The notes beneath the pieces were generated by a model. The model was not told the origin of the DNA and did not search any database. It saw nothing but the letters and a program-made list of their open reading frames with translations. Below are positions 28,773-38,055 of a stretch of 64,000 nucleotides of DNA, in pieces; position 1 is the stretch's first letter; each line of letters begins with the position of its first letter. The stretch comes from DP-19 sp036496285 (GTDB lineage Bacteria > Desulfobacterota > Binatia > UTPRO1). Where the stretch lies: the NCBI GenBank assembly GCA_036496285.1, contig DASXLI010000104.1, forward strand, positions 1-64,000, in the 5' to 3' direction. A program made the position numbers and the translations under genes.

Positions 28773-30314
28773 TCAGAGGATGCGCGTCGTGTGGCCCGCC
28801 CAGTAGCGGTCCTTCAGGAGCCGCTTGTAGAGCTTGCCGGTCGCGTGGCGCGGCAGCTCGGCCTCGAAGTCGATCGAGCGCGGACACTTGATTGGCGAGA
28901 GCTGCGCGCGGCAGAAGGCGATCAGCTCCTCGGCGAGCGCCGGGCCGGCGGCGCGCATGTCGACCGGCTGCACGACCGCCTTCACCTCCTCGCCGAAGTC
29001 GGGATTCGGCACGCCGAAGACGGCGACGTCATGCACCTTGGGATGCGTGACCAGCAGGTTCTCCGCCTCCTGCGGGTAGATGTTGACGCCGCCGGAGATG
29101 ATCATGTTGGCCTTGCGGTCGGTGAGGTAGAGATAGCCGTCGGCGTCGACGTAGCCGATGTCGCCGAGCGTCGACCAGCCCTCCTTGGTGCGGCTCGCCG
29201 CGGTCTTCTCCGGATCCTTGTGGTACTCGAACGCGTTGCCGCCCTCGAAGTAGATCGCGCCGGCCTCGCCGGGCGGAAGCTCGCTGCCGTCGTCGTCGAG
29301 GATGTGGATCGTGCCGAGGAGGGCGCGCCCGACCGAGCCGCGATGCGCGAGCCAATCGGCGGAGTCGATGGCGCAGAACCCGTTGCCCTCGGTGCCGGCG
29401 TAGTACTCCTTGATGACCGGTCCCCACCACGCGATCATCTGCTCCTTCACCGGGACGGGGCAGGGCGCGGCGGCGTGGATCACGACCTTCAGCGACGAGA
29501 GATCGTACTTGCGGCGCACCGCCTCGGGCAGCTTCAGCATGCGGATGAACATCGTCGGCACGACCTGGGTGTGCGTCACCCGGTGGCGCTCGACGAGGCG
29601 CAGGAACTCCTCGGCGTCGAAGTGCTCCATCACCACGCACGTCCCCCCATTGCGCTGCACGGTGAGGCAGAAGCGCAGTGGCGCGGCGTGGTAGAGCGGC
29701 GCCGGCGAAAGGTACACGACGTGGCCGTCCATGCCGTAGAGCGCCTTGGCGAGCAGGAAGAGCGCGTTCGGCGTGCCGAGCGGGTCGCGCCGGAGCCCGA
29801 GCTTCACGCCCTTCGGCCGGCCGGTCGTGCCCGAGGAGTAGAGCAGGTCGGCGCCCTCCACCTCGTCGGCGACCGGGGTCGCGGGCTGCGCGGCGACCGC
29901 GGCCTCGAACGACTCGAAGCCCAGCACGACGCCGTCGATCATGAGCCGGGTGTGGACGTTCGGCGTGCGCTCGACGAGGCGGGCCGCGACGTCGGCGAGC
30001 GCCTTCGAGGTGACGAGGACCCGGGCGTCGCAGTCGTTCACGATGTACTCGGCCTCGCCCGCGGTGAGGCGCGTGCTCATCGCGGTGTAGTAGAGGCCCG
30101 AGCGCTGCGCCGCCCACGCGACGTCGAAGTAGCGCGGGTGATTCTCCAGCATGATCGCGATGCCGTCGCCGACCCGCACGCCGCGGGCGCGCAGGAGCTG
30201 CGCGCAGCGGTTCGAGGCGGCGTCGAGCTCGCGGTACGACACGGCCTCGCCGCTCGCGGCCATGACGTACGCCGGCTTGTCGGGCGTCGTCTGCGCGTGG
30301 GCGCCGGGGTGCAT
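28773..30314 (-). CDS. AMP-dependent acyl-CoA synthetase
   Basis: 513 aa, the usual length for FadD/medium-long-chain ligases. Motifs: P-loop YSSGTTGRPKGVK, YYAGTEGNG, GDIGYVDADGYLYLTDRK, and terminal catalytic Lys in ATGKLYKR. Activates a carboxylic acid to acyl-CoA via an adenylate. Substrate chain unknown. The upstream gene on this strand ends 5 bp before its start. Confidence 0.92.
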   Translation of the reverse strand: MHPGAHAQTTPDKPAYVMAASGEAVSYRELDAASNRCAQLLRARGVRVGDGIAIMLENHPRYFDVAWAAQRSGLYYTAMSTRLTAGEAEYIVNDCDARVLVTSKALADVAARLVERTPNVHTRLMIDGVVLGFESFEAAVAAQPATPVADEVEGADLLYSSGTTGRPKGVKLGLRRDPLGTPNALFLLAKALYGMDGHVVYLSPAPLYHAAPLRFCLTVQRNGGTCVVMEHFDAEEFLRLVERHRVTHTQVVPTMFIRMLKLPEAVRRKYDLSSLKVVIHAAAPCPVPVKEQMIAWWGPVIKEYYAGTEGNGFCAIDSADWLAHRGSVGRALLGTIHILDDDGSELPPGEAGAIYFEGGNAFEYHKDPEKTAASRTKEGWSTLGDIGYVDADGYLYLTDRKANMIISGGVNIYPQEAENLLVTHPKVHDVAVFGVPNPDFGEEVKAVVQPVDMRAAGPALAEELIAFCRAQLSPIKCPRSIDFEAELPRHATGKLYKRLLKDRYWAGHTTRIL

Positions 30315-30319
30315 CGCGG

Positions 30320-30889
30320 CTAGTAGCCCTCGTGCGCCGGCGCCGGCGGCGCCTCGTGCTCGTCGAGGTCCTCCTCGAGCGGCTTCGCGTCCGGCCGCGT
30401 CTTCTCGACCGGACGTTCCTCGATCTGCTCCTCGACCTTGGTCTGGACGCGGCGTCGCGTCGGGTGGGAGATCGTGAACTTGCCGAAGGCGAAGCCGACG
30501 TTCACGCCGTGGCCCTTCCCCGAGAGCGCCAGCGACACGGTGCCCTTCGTGACCACCTGGGCGTCCGACGACGCCCCCATGCCGGCGTGCGCCTCGGCGT
30601 TGGCGTAGTCGCCGTAGACCTCATCGAGGTTCTCGATCGGCGAGAACTCGCCGTGGCCGTCGCCGATGCGCTCCGCGCCGACCGTCACGCCGCCGCCCTT
30701 GGTGTGCAGCACGACGTGCGCCTTCTGCCCGTTGTCGCAGGTGATCGTCCCGCCGCCGTGCGACGTCTTGTAGAACACCGACCACCCCTCGAGGTGGAAG
30801 TCCATCGTGCACTTCGTCTCTGCGTGCGCCGGCACTCCCGACGCGACCACCGCGACCACCGCCCACCCGAGCAACGACCATCTGCTCAT
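30320..30889 (-). CDS. Periplasmic protein, possibly DUF992-like
   Basis: 189 aa. Signal peptide ends in VPAHA; a beta-rich domain follows (FHLEGWSVFYKTSHGGGTIT, conserved-looking CDNGQKAHV) weakly resembling DUF992; the last ~50 residues are charged and Glu/Pro-rich. Five bp upstream of the acyl-CoA synthetase and probably co-transcribed. Function unknown. Confidence 0.72.
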   Translation of the reverse strand: MSRWSLLGWAVVAVVASGVPAHAETKCTMDFHLEGWSVFYKTSHGGGTITCDNGQKAHVVLHTKGGGVTVGAERIGDGHGEFSPIENLDEVYGDYANAEAHAGMGASSDAQVVTKGTVSLALSGKGHGVNVGFAFGKFTISHPTRRRVQTKVEEQIEERPVEKTRPDAKPLEEDLDEHEAPPAPAHEGY

Positions 30890-30959
30890 GCCAGTCTCCT
30901 TCCGAGCACCTGCGTCTCCCCGCAGCCTACGCGAGCGCCGGCCGCCGCGCCAACGTGCG

Positions 30960-32759
30960 CTAGATCTCGAAGTGGAGCGGGGCGCGCTGCGGCGCGCCGT
31001 GGCGGCGCGGGCACGTCGGGCAGAGATCGGTCACGAGCTCGTAGCCGTGACGGATCGCCAGGACCGTGCTCGTGAGCCGCTCCGGCTGCTCGAGGAAGAT
31101 CTGGTCCTTGCCGAGCTTCGCCGCGAGGCCGCTCTTCTCCATGCACGCGTACATGCCCTCGCGGACGCCGCACAGGATGACGTTGATACCGCGCGCGCGC
31201 AGGCGATCGATGTAGCCCTCGAGGAGCGACATGCCGACGGCGTCGGGGTTGCGGGCGCGCTTCAACCGCAGGACCACGACCTGCGTTTCCGGCAGGATGC
31301 GGCCCTCGAGGTAGTCGAGGTGCTGCTCCAGGCTCGCGCCGGAGCCGAAGTACATCTCGCCCTCGAGCCCGAAGATCAGCATGCGACCGCACACCGAGTC
31401 TCCGCGCCGGCGCTCGCGCACGCTGCGGTCCTCGGTCACGACGAACTCGGTGAGCAGCATCTTGCCGATGCGCGGTACCGCCAGCATGAACGACATGAAG
31501 ACGCCGATCAGCACGCAGAACTCGATCGAGATCGCGAAAGCCGCGATCGCGGTCGTCGCGACGATCAACGCGTCGAAGCGCGAGGTGCGGACGTGGTAGC
31601 GCAGGTCGTGGAGGTTCACCATGCGCGCCGCGGTGAGCATCAGGATGCCCGCGAGGGCCGAGCGCGGGATGAACTTCGCGTAGGGCGCGAAGACCATCAT
31701 GATCAGTGCCACCGCGACCGCCGAGATGACGCCCGACCACTGCGTGTAGGCCCCCGCCTGCTGGTTGATCGCGGAGCGGGTGAGAGAGCCCGCCCCCGGC
31801 ATGCACTGGAAGAAGCTGCCGGCGAAGTTGGCGAGGCCCTCGCTCAAGCATTGCTGGTTCATGTCGAGCTTCTGGCCGGTCGTCGCGGCGATCATCTTCG
31901 CCATCGAGATCGCTTCGAGGAGTCCGAGCAGCGCGATCGCGAGCGCGCTGCCCGCGAGGTCGTGGATGGCCGCGACGTTGAGCTCGGGGATGCGGGGGTG
32001 GGGAAGGCTCGCCGGGATGTCGCCGATCACCTTCACGCCCTGCTGCGCGAGGCCGAGCTGCGCGGTCACGGCCGCCATCGCGACGACGACGATCAGCAAT
32101 TCGGGCAGGAGCGGCCAGCCGAGCTGGCGCTTCAGCAGGCGCAGCAGCAGTACCAGCGCGATCGACGCCAGGCCGATCTCCAGGGTCGCGACGTGTACCG
32201 CCCCGCCCTTGGTCATCGTCAGCCAGAAGCGCACGAGGAAGTGGTCGTGTGCCTCGCCGACCGCCTGCAGGCCGAGCAGGTTCTTCATCTGGTCGAGCAC
32301 GAGCAGCACGCTCGCGCCCGCCGTGAAGCCGACGATCACCGAGTGCGAGATGTAGCGGGTGAGGTCGCCGAGGCGCAGGAGCGCGATCACCAGCTGGATC
32401 GAGCCCGCGAGGAGCGCGATCAGCACCGCGGCCTGCACGCGCTCGTCGGGCGCCGCGACCGCGCCGACGGCGCTCAGGAGCGCGATCGAGATCGCGTTGG
32501 TCGGGCCGTTGATGAGCTGGCGGGAGGAGTCGAGCAGTGCCCCGACGCCCGTCATGACGATCGCGGTGTAGAGTCCGTACTGCGCGGGAAGCCCCGCGAT
32601 CAGCGCGTAGGCCATCGCCTGCGGTACTGCGACCGCCGCGACCGAGAGGCCCGCGACGAGGTCGGCGCGCGCCTGCTCGACGCCGTACGAGCGCAGCGCG
32701 TCCAGGGCGGGGACGCGCCGGTACAGCGTGTCGATCGACAGTAGGTTGGTGCCGGCCAC
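30960..32759 (-). CDS. SulP-family anion transporter with STAS domain
   Basis: 599 aa. Ten to twelve transmembrane helices with VAAVAVPQAMAYALIAGLP and QLINGPTNAISI, then a cytoplasmic STAS domain (~440-560, VVVLRLKRARNPDAVGMSLL). Likely transports sulfate, bicarbonate or another anion. A lipoprotein gene ends 24 bp before its start on the same strand. Confidence 0.93.
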   Translation of the reverse strand: MAGTNLLSIDTLYRRVPALDALRSYGVEQARADLVAGLSVAAVAVPQAMAYALIAGLPAQYGLYTAIVMTGVGALLDSSRQLINGPTNAISIALLSAVGAVAAPDERVQAAVLIALLAGSIQLVIALLRLGDLTRYISHSVIVGFTAGASVLLVLDQMKNLLGLQAVGEAHDHFLVRFWLTMTKGGAVHVATLEIGLASIALVLLLRLLKRQLGWPLLPELLIVVVAMAAVTAQLGLAQQGVKVIGDIPASLPHPRIPELNVAAIHDLAGSALAIALLGLLEAISMAKMIAATTGQKLDMNQQCLSEGLANFAGSFFQCMPGAGSLTRSAINQQAGAYTQWSGVISAVAVALIMMVFAPYAKFIPRSALAGILMLTAARMVNLHDLRYHVRTSRFDALIVATTAIAAFAISIEFCVLIGVFMSFMLAVPRIGKMLLTEFVVTEDRSVRERRRGDSVCGRMLIFGLEGEMYFGSGASLEQHLDYLEGRILPETQVVVLRLKRARNPDAVGMSLLEGYIDRLRARGINVILCGVREGMYACMEKSGLAAKLGKDQIFLEQPERLTSTVLAIRHGYELVTDLCPTCPRRHGAPQRAPLHFEI

Positions 32760-32783
32760 TCGAGCCGTCGGACGGGGCCCCGT

Positions 32784-33257
32784 CTACCGGGCCGCGAGGT
32801 CCTTCGTGCCGGCCGACACGTCGTTCACGAGGACCTCGACCGTGTAGTCGCCCGCCTTCCAGCGCCCGTCGGGCGGCGTGGCCTGGAGGACGACCGGCTT
32901 CGTGCCGGCCTCGGCCGTCTTCGTGTCCTCGCCGACGACGGCGCCCTCGGAGGACTTCCAGCGCGCCTTCACCGTGGCGTTCGGGACGGAGCCGTCGGTC
33001 GTGACCGCGACGTAGAACTTGTCCGTCGTCCAGTACGAGTTGGTGCGCGAGTCCTCGCGGATCATGCCGTCGTCGCCGAGCGCGCGCCCGAGCGTGATGT
33101 CGGCGACGTGCGCCTCCGACGGGTTGCCCGGCGCCTTGCCCTCGTCGCCGCCGCCCGGCGACGAGTCGCGCCAGCAGCCGGCTGACCCCATGGCGATCAG
33201 CACGGCCAGCACCGTGAAGATCGTCAGGGTGCGACCGGTCGAACGTTCACCTGCCAC
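32784..33257 (-). CDS. Lipoprotein, unknown function
   Basis: 157 aa from GTG 33257 with GGGAGGAG upstream. Signal peptide with lipobox GSAGC near residue 27. The mature part is a beta-rich domain (KFYVAVTTDGSVPNA, TVKARWKSSEG, YTVEVLVNDV). No family recognised. Directly upstream of the SulP gene, so a periplasmic partner role is possible but unproven. Confidence 0.78.
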   Translation of the reverse strand: MAGERSTGRTLTIFTVLAVLIAMGSAGCWRDSSPGGGDEGKAPGNPSEAHVADITLGRALGDDGMIREDSRTNSYWTTDKFYVAVTTDGSVPNATVKARWKSSEGAVVGEDTKTAEAGTKPVVLQATPPDGRWKAGDYTVEVLVNDVSAGTKDLAAR

Positions 33258-33407
33258 GTGGGCTCCTCCCTCCGGACTCCCCGTCATAGGCGGATGGCGG
33301 CACCGGCTCAAGCGGCCCGTCCCCCGGGGCCGATTGACGCCGCCGTGTCCGCGGCGCTAGATCGCCACCTGCCCGGGTCCCGGACGGCGGACGGCACGCA
33401 CACAGAA

Positions 33408-34166
33408 ATGTTCCGCGACAAGCGCGTAGTGGTGGTGATGCCGGCGTACAACGCCGCACGCACCCTGGAGACGACGCACCGAGAGGTGCTCGAACAGGGC
33501 GTGGTCGACCACGTCATCGTGGTCGACGACGCCAGCGCCGACGAGACGACCGCGATCGCCCGCACGCTGCCGCAAACGACCGTCTACAGGCACCCGGAGA
33601 ACCGCGGCTACGGCGCCAACCAGAAGACCTGCTACCGCCTCGCGCTCGAGCACGGCGCCGACGTCGTCATCATGGTGCACCCAGACTACCAGTACACGCC
33701 GATGCTGATTCCGGCGATGACGTCGATGATCGGGAACGGCCTCTACCACTGCGTGCTCGGCTCGCGCATCCTCGGCGGCCGCGCGCGCAAGGGCGGCATG
33801 CCGGTCTGGAAGTACCTGGCGAACCGCGGCCTGACCTTCGCCGAGAATCTCTTCCTCGAGGCGAAGCTCTCCGAGTACCACACCGGCTACCGCGCGTTCT
33901 CGCGCGAGCTGCTGACGCGCCTGCCGATCGCAGCGAACTCCGACGACTTCGTCTTCGACAACCAGATGCTCGCGCAGGTGCTGTGGTTCGGGTACATGAT
34001 CGCCGAGGTGTCGTGCCCGACGAAGTACTTTGCCGAGGCGTCGAGCATCAACTTCCGCCGCAGCGTGACCTACGGCTTCGGCTGCCTGCGCACGGCGATG
34101 GAGTACCGCCTGGCGCGCTACGGCTTCCTCGAGTCGGCCCGCTTCCCGCGCACCGAGCGCCCGTGA
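33408..34166 (+). CDS. Family 2 glycosyltransferase
   Basis: 252 aa from ATG 33408, the usual start form MFRDKRVVVVMPAYN. GT-A fold: DXD-like region (VVDDASADET; MVHPDYQY) and late IAANSDDFVFDNQML. Resembles dolichol/polyprenol-phosphate-type or surface-glycan transferases; no membrane helices. Divergent from the lipoprotein gene. Confidence 0.9.
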   Translation: MFRDKRVVVVMPAYNAARTLETTHREVLEQGVVDHVIVVDDASADETTAIARTLPQTTVYRHPENRGYGANQKTCYRLALEHGADVVIMVHPDYQYTPMLIPAMTSMIGNGLYHCVLGSRILGGRARKGGMPVWKYLANRGLTFAENLFLEAKLSEYHTGYRAFSRELLTRLPIAANSDDFVFDNQMLAQVLWFGYMIAEVSCPTKYFAEASSINFRRSVTYGFGCLRTAMEYRLARYGFLESARFPRTERP

Positions 34167-34217
34167 GCGCACTGCCCTTTAGGGCGCGGCGCGCCACTGC
34201 CGCGTCGGGCGGCGCGG

Positions 34218-35000
34218 TCAGGCTGCCTTCGGCGCGAACATCGAGCCCGCGATGCGGGCCAGCACGCTGCGCGGGGTCATGCGCGTCGTCACCGCGAGCG
34301 TCTTGTTCATCCAGCCCGGGATGAGCGTCCGCTTGCCGGCGTTCGCCGCCGCGATCGCCTGCCCGACCACGGCCTCGGCGCTCATGTAGGTGAACTCCGG
34401 CACCTGCTCCGACACCCCGGCGACGTCCTGGAACTCGGTCTTGGTCGCGCCCGGGCAGAGCGCGAGGACGCCGACGCCGGTCGACGCGAGCTCGGTCGCG
34501 AGCGCCTCCGAGAACGACAGCACGAATGCCTTCGTGGCGGCGTACGTCGCCATGTAGGGCGTCGGCACGAACGAGCCGATGGAGCCGACGTTCACGATCA
34601 TGCCGCGCCGGCGCGCGACCATCGCCGGCGCGTAGACGCGCGAGAGCGCGACCAGGCAGTGCACGTTGAGGAGGATCTCCTCGCGCTCCTTCGCGAGCGG
34701 CAGATCGACGAACCGTCCCGCGGTGCCGAAGCCGGCGTTGTTGACCAACCAGTCGACCTCCAGGCCGCGCTTGCTGGTTTCCGCGAAAAGCTGCTCCGGC
34801 GCCTCGAGCTGCGCCAGGTCCTTCGCGATCACGTGGCAGCGCGCGCCGCCCGATTGCGTGATCTCCGCGCCGAGCGCCTCCAGACGATCCGCGCGCCGTG
34901 CGACCAGTACGAGCTCCTTGCCCTGCCGTCCGAGCTGGCGCGCGAACTCCGCGCCGATGCCGCTCGATGCCCCGGTGATGAGTGCCACGTTCGTCGCCAT
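34218..35000 (-). CDS. Short-chain dehydrogenase/reductase
   Basis: 260 aa. NAD(P) motif TGASSGIG (9-16), NNAG at 87-90, and catalytic Ser140, Tyr153, Lys157 in NVGSIGS...YAATK. Third gene of a tight run with amidase and nitroreductase. Substrate unknown. Confidence 0.92.
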   Translation of the reverse strand: MATNVALITGASSGIGAEFARQLGRQGKELVLVARRADRLEALGAEITQSGGARCHVIAKDLAQLEAPEQLFAETSKRGLEVDWLVNNAGFGTAGRFVDLPLAKEREEILLNVHCLVALSRVYAPAMVARRRGMIVNVGSIGSFVPTPYMATYAATKAFVLSFSEALATELASTGVGVLALCPGATKTEFQDVAGVSEQVPEFTYMSAEAVVGQAIAAANAGKRTLIPGWMNKTLAVTTRMTPRSVLARIAGSMFAPKAA

Positions 35001-35024
35001 GATGTCCTCCTGCGCGTGCCGCGC

Positions 35025-36389
35025 TCAGCCGCGCTCGCGCGCGAGCGCCTGCGCGAACGCGATCGTCGTGCGGTCCTCGAGCCACGGGCCGATGATCTGC
35101 ATGCCGATCGGCAGGCCGTCGGCGGACGTCGCGATCGGCGCGCAGGTCGCCGGGAGCCCGGGGAACGTCGCCGTCCCGGGCCATGCCAGCTGATCGCCGT
35201 ACCCGGTCGGCGCGCCGTTGATGGTGAGCGTGCGCTTGCCCCAGTCGGGCTCGGCAATGTGCGGGAAGGCGACCGTGCCGAAGGTCGGCGCGAGGACGAC
35301 GTCGAACGCGTCGAAGAGCGCGGCCCATTGGCGGCGATGGGCGGCGATCGTGTCCAGGCCCTCGAACCAGGCGTGCGCTTCCATCGGCGACACGGCACCC
35401 GGCTCGCCGCGGCTGATGATGGTCAAGAGCATGCGGATGTAGGTCATGTGCGCGGACGCGAGGTCGGGGACGAGCTGACTGCCGCGGGTCACCGCGGCGC
35501 CCGCCTTCGTCGCGGCGTCCGCGGCGCCGTCGATCGCGTCGGTCACGATCCTGTCGGTCGCGCAGCTCGGATGCGCCTCGATGACGAGCACGCGGAAGTC
35601 ACCGAGGCGCTCCGCCCGCGGCCGCGGCAGCTCGACGCGACGGCCCTTGGCATCATCGCCGTCGGGTCCGGCGAGGATGCCGAGCAGCAGGTCGAGATCG
35701 GACGCCGTGCGGGCGTGCGGCCCCACGACGGCGAACTCGACGCCGGCGCCGTCGTCGATCGGCGGCGGGGAGTGGCCGGTCAGCGGAATGAGGTTGTACG
35801 TCGGCTTGTGACCGTAGACGCCGCAGAAGTGCGACGGCACGCGGATCGAGCCGCCGATGTCGGAGCCGAACTCGATCGGTACCATGCCGGACGCGACCGC
35901 CGCCGCGGAGCCGCCCGACGAGCCCCCCGGGCTGCGCGTCGGGTCGTGCGGGTTGTTGGTGCGGCCGTAGATCGGGTTGTCGCTCTGCCAGTCGCCGAGG
36001 CTGGGCGGGACGTTCGTCTTGCCGAGGATGACCGCGCCGGCTTCCTTCAGGCGCGTGATGCCGGTGGCGTCGCGCTTCGGGATCCAGTGGGCGAACGGCT
36101 CGAGGCCCCACGTGGTGGGAAGCCCGGCCACGTGGTGCGACTCCTTGACGGTCATCGGGATGCCGAGGAGCGGGCGCCGGTCGCCGCGCGTGAGCGCCGC
36201 GTCGGCCGCCTTCGCGGCGTCGCGCGCCCGGTCGAAGTCGCGCACGACGACGGCGTTGATCCGCGGGTTCTCCGCCTCGATCCGCGCCACGGCCATGTCG
36301 AACAGCTCGAGCGCGCTCACCTCGCGCGCCCGCAGCGCGCGCGTGAGCGAGCCGGCCGTTGCCTTCGTGTAGGTGTCGGTCTCGATCAT
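35025..36389 (-). CDS. Amidase-signature hydrolase
   Basis: 454 aa. Amidase-signature Ser-Ser-Lys triad: Lys82 in MTVKES, Ser157 in GGSSGGSAA and Ser181 in GSDIGGSIRVPS. Hydrolyses an amide (or related ester). Starts 8 bp after the nitroreductase stop; the SDR gene follows after 24 bp. Could also be a GatA relative by fold, but no GatB or GatC is nearby. Confidence 0.92.
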   Translation of the reverse strand: MIETDTYTKATAGSLTRALRAREVSALELFDMAVARIEAENPRINAVVVRDFDRARDAAKAADAALTRGDRRPLLGIPMTVKESHHVAGLPTTWGLEPFAHWIPKRDATGITRLKEAGAVILGKTNVPPSLGDWQSDNPIYGRTNNPHDPTRSPGGSSGGSAAAVASGMVPIEFGSDIGGSIRVPSHFCGVYGHKPTYNLIPLTGHSPPPIDDGAGVEFAVVGPHARTASDLDLLLGILAGPDGDDAKGRRVELPRPRAERLGDFRVLVIEAHPSCATDRIVTDAIDGAADAATKAGAAVTRGSQLVPDLASAHMTYIRMLLTIISRGEPGAVSPMEAHAWFEGLDTIAAHRRQWAALFDAFDVVLAPTFGTVAFPHIAEPDWGKRTLTINGAPTGYGDQLAWPGTATFPGLPATCAPIATSADGLPIGMQIIGPWLEDRTTIAFAQALARERG

Positions 36390-36396
36390 GGCCGGC

Positions 36397-37122
36397 TCAG
36401 GCGGAGTAGCGGTCCCAGCTGATCATCGAGCGGGGATCGGGGCGCTTCACGGGGCCGAACTTGCCGAGCGGGTAGCCGACCGGGATGACGGCGGCGAGGG
36501 TGACGTCCGACGGCAGGCCGAGCAGCTTCTCGTACTGGCCCGGGTGGAAGAGCTGCGGGGTGGTCAGCACGGCGCCGAGGCCGAGGGCGCGCGCCGCGAG
36601 CAGGAGGTTCTGCGCCGCCGGATAGGCGGTGGCGTAGATGCCGGTCGCGGTGGCGTTGCCGGCGCCGCGGAGCAGGCGCACGGTGCCGCCGAGCCCGAGG
36701 TGGCGGAACGCGGCGGTGATCGTGTTGGGGGAGGCCACCGCCTTCGCGATGACCTCGTCCTTCTTCACGGCGAGGAAGACGATCGCGGGCACGTCGGCGA
36801 TGTGGTCGAGCATGTACTGGAGCGCCGCTTGCGAGCGTTTGCGTTGCTCGGGGTCCTCGCCGGGCCGCGGCGGCGCCGCGCCGATCGTCTCCTGGTACCA
36901 GGCGGCGCCCGCCTGCCAGAGCTCGGCGATACGCTGCTTCTGGGCGCGGTCGCGGACGATGACGAACCGCCAGTTCTGCGCGTTGCTGCTGCTCGGGGCG
37001 TGGATCGCCGCGTCGACCAGGCGGACCAGGACGTCCTCGGGCACCGGGTCGGGCTTCAGCCGCCGCATCGCGCGGCAGGTGTGCATGATCTCGAACACGT
37101 CGCTCGTCGGCTTGTCCGTCAT
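36397..37122 (-). CDS. Nitroreductase-family FMN oxidoreductase
   Basis: 241 aa from ATG 37122, with GGAGGCG upstream. FMN-binding start CRAMRRLKPDPVP and NAQNWRFVIV are typical, as is LLLAARALGLGAVLTT. A ~30-residue insertion before that segment is unusual. Reduces nitro groups or other electron acceptors with NAD(P)H. First gene of the nitroreductase-amidase-SDR run. Confidence 0.9.
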   Translation of the reverse strand: MTDKPTSDVFEIMHTCRAMRRLKPDPVPEDVLVRLVDAAIHAPSSSNAQNWRFVIVRDRAQKQRIAELWQAGAAWYQETIGAAPPRPGEDPEQRKRSQAALQYMLDHIADVPAIVFLAVKKDEVIAKAVASPNTITAAFRHLGLGGTVRLLRGAGNATATGIYATAYPAAQNLLLAARALGLGAVLTTPQLFHPGQYEKLLGLPSDVTLAAVIPVGYPLGKFGPVKRPDPRSMISWDRYSA

Positions 37123-37249
37123 CGCGCCTCCTTCACTCCGTGGGCCGGGGCTTCGGCCCGCGATCGTTAACACACGGGCACCGCTGAGGCACACGGTCGG
37201 GCCGTCAACCGATCCACGGCTCGCGGACTCATGGAACCGGGGGATCGCC

Positions 37250-37450
37250 GTGCCGATTCGCGCGACCTGTACGGGCTGCCACGAGATCATCGTCACGACG
37301 CCGGCGCTGCCGCTGACCGAGCGCGACGTCGAGGTCCTCGCGGCACACGTGCGGTCGTGCGAGGCGATCCCCCTCGTTGACCGGCCGTCCGCCACCCTCC
37401 CGCTTGGCGACCTGCTGCGCTACTTCGCCGTCGACATCCAGCTCGATTGA
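37250..37450 (+). CDS. Small Cys-containing protein, unknown function
   Basis: 66 aa from GTG 37250 with GGGGGA upstream. RATCTGCHE gives a CxxCH motif, but there is no signal peptide, so heme attachment is unlikely; with a later Cys it could be a small zinc-binding fold. No family recognised. Confidence 0.55.
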   Translation: MPIRATCTGCHEIIVTTPALPLTERDVEVLAAHVRSCEAIPLVDRPSATLPLGDLLRYFAVDIQLD

Positions 37451-37584
37451 CGGGGCGCGTGCACGCCCCGCGATTGCCACGGTGTCTTGCAGAAAACGCC
37501 ACAGGCGGCGTGCTCTACCGCAACGCCGGCGGCGTAAGTCGGCGATGGTGCGTCGTGGCACGGACGTTGCGACCTACCGACGGC

Positions 37585-38025
37585 ATGACCATTCTACGAC
37601 AGCAGCATGTGTCGCGGCTCGCGTTGGCCGCGGCGATCGCGTTTACGGCAGCGCTGCCCCTGTCATCGTGTGCCTCGAAGCACCAGACGGTCGCGACGAC
37701 CGAGACGGTGACGGACATCGATCAGCATCGACTGCCGCCGCCGAGGATGATCGACATCTCGATCGTCAACCTGCACGACGTCCCGAGCGACGATCCGGCC
37801 GAGGAGAAGGTGGTCGGAACGATCGTCAATGAGGGCGATCGCGCGGTCGATCAGGTGGCGATCCGCGTCGAGGCGCTCGACACGACCGGCAACGTGATGC
37901 ACACGGTCACGACGCCGCCGCTGGCGCAGACGATCGAGCCGTTTGGCGGCAAGGCGAGCTTCGAGGCGATGATCCCGCACGATGAGCTGATCGCCGGGTA
38001 CCATGCGGTCGCGATCGCGCGGTAG
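37585..38025 (+). CDS. Lipoprotein with FxLYD-like domain
   Basis: 146 aa from ATG 37585, chosen because it begins a lipoprotein signal (LPLSSC lipobox). The mature ~110 residues contain IDISIVNLHDVPSD and VVGTIVNEGDRAVDQVAIRV, typical of FxLYD-type beta domains. Envelope protein of unknown role. Faces the multiheme cytochrome gene. Confidence 0.8.
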   Translation: MTILRQQHVSRLALAAAIAFTAALPLSSCASKHQTVATTETVTDIDQHRLPPPRMIDISIVNLHDVPSDDPAEEKVVGTIVNEGDRAVDQVAIRVEALDTTGNVMHTVTTPPLAQTIEPFGGKASFEAMIPHDELIAGYHAVAIAR

Positions 38026-38055
38026 CAGCGCGGAGTCTGACGACCAGGGTCCGCC

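Noticed and set aside
30320..32759. Possible sulfate-assimilation operon around SulP
   Set aside because: No cys genes nearby; neighbours are an acyl-CoA ligase and unknown envelope proteins.
37250..37450. CxxCH in the small protein read as a cytochrome c
   Set aside because: No signal peptide and a single motif in a 66-residue cytoplasmic-looking chain.
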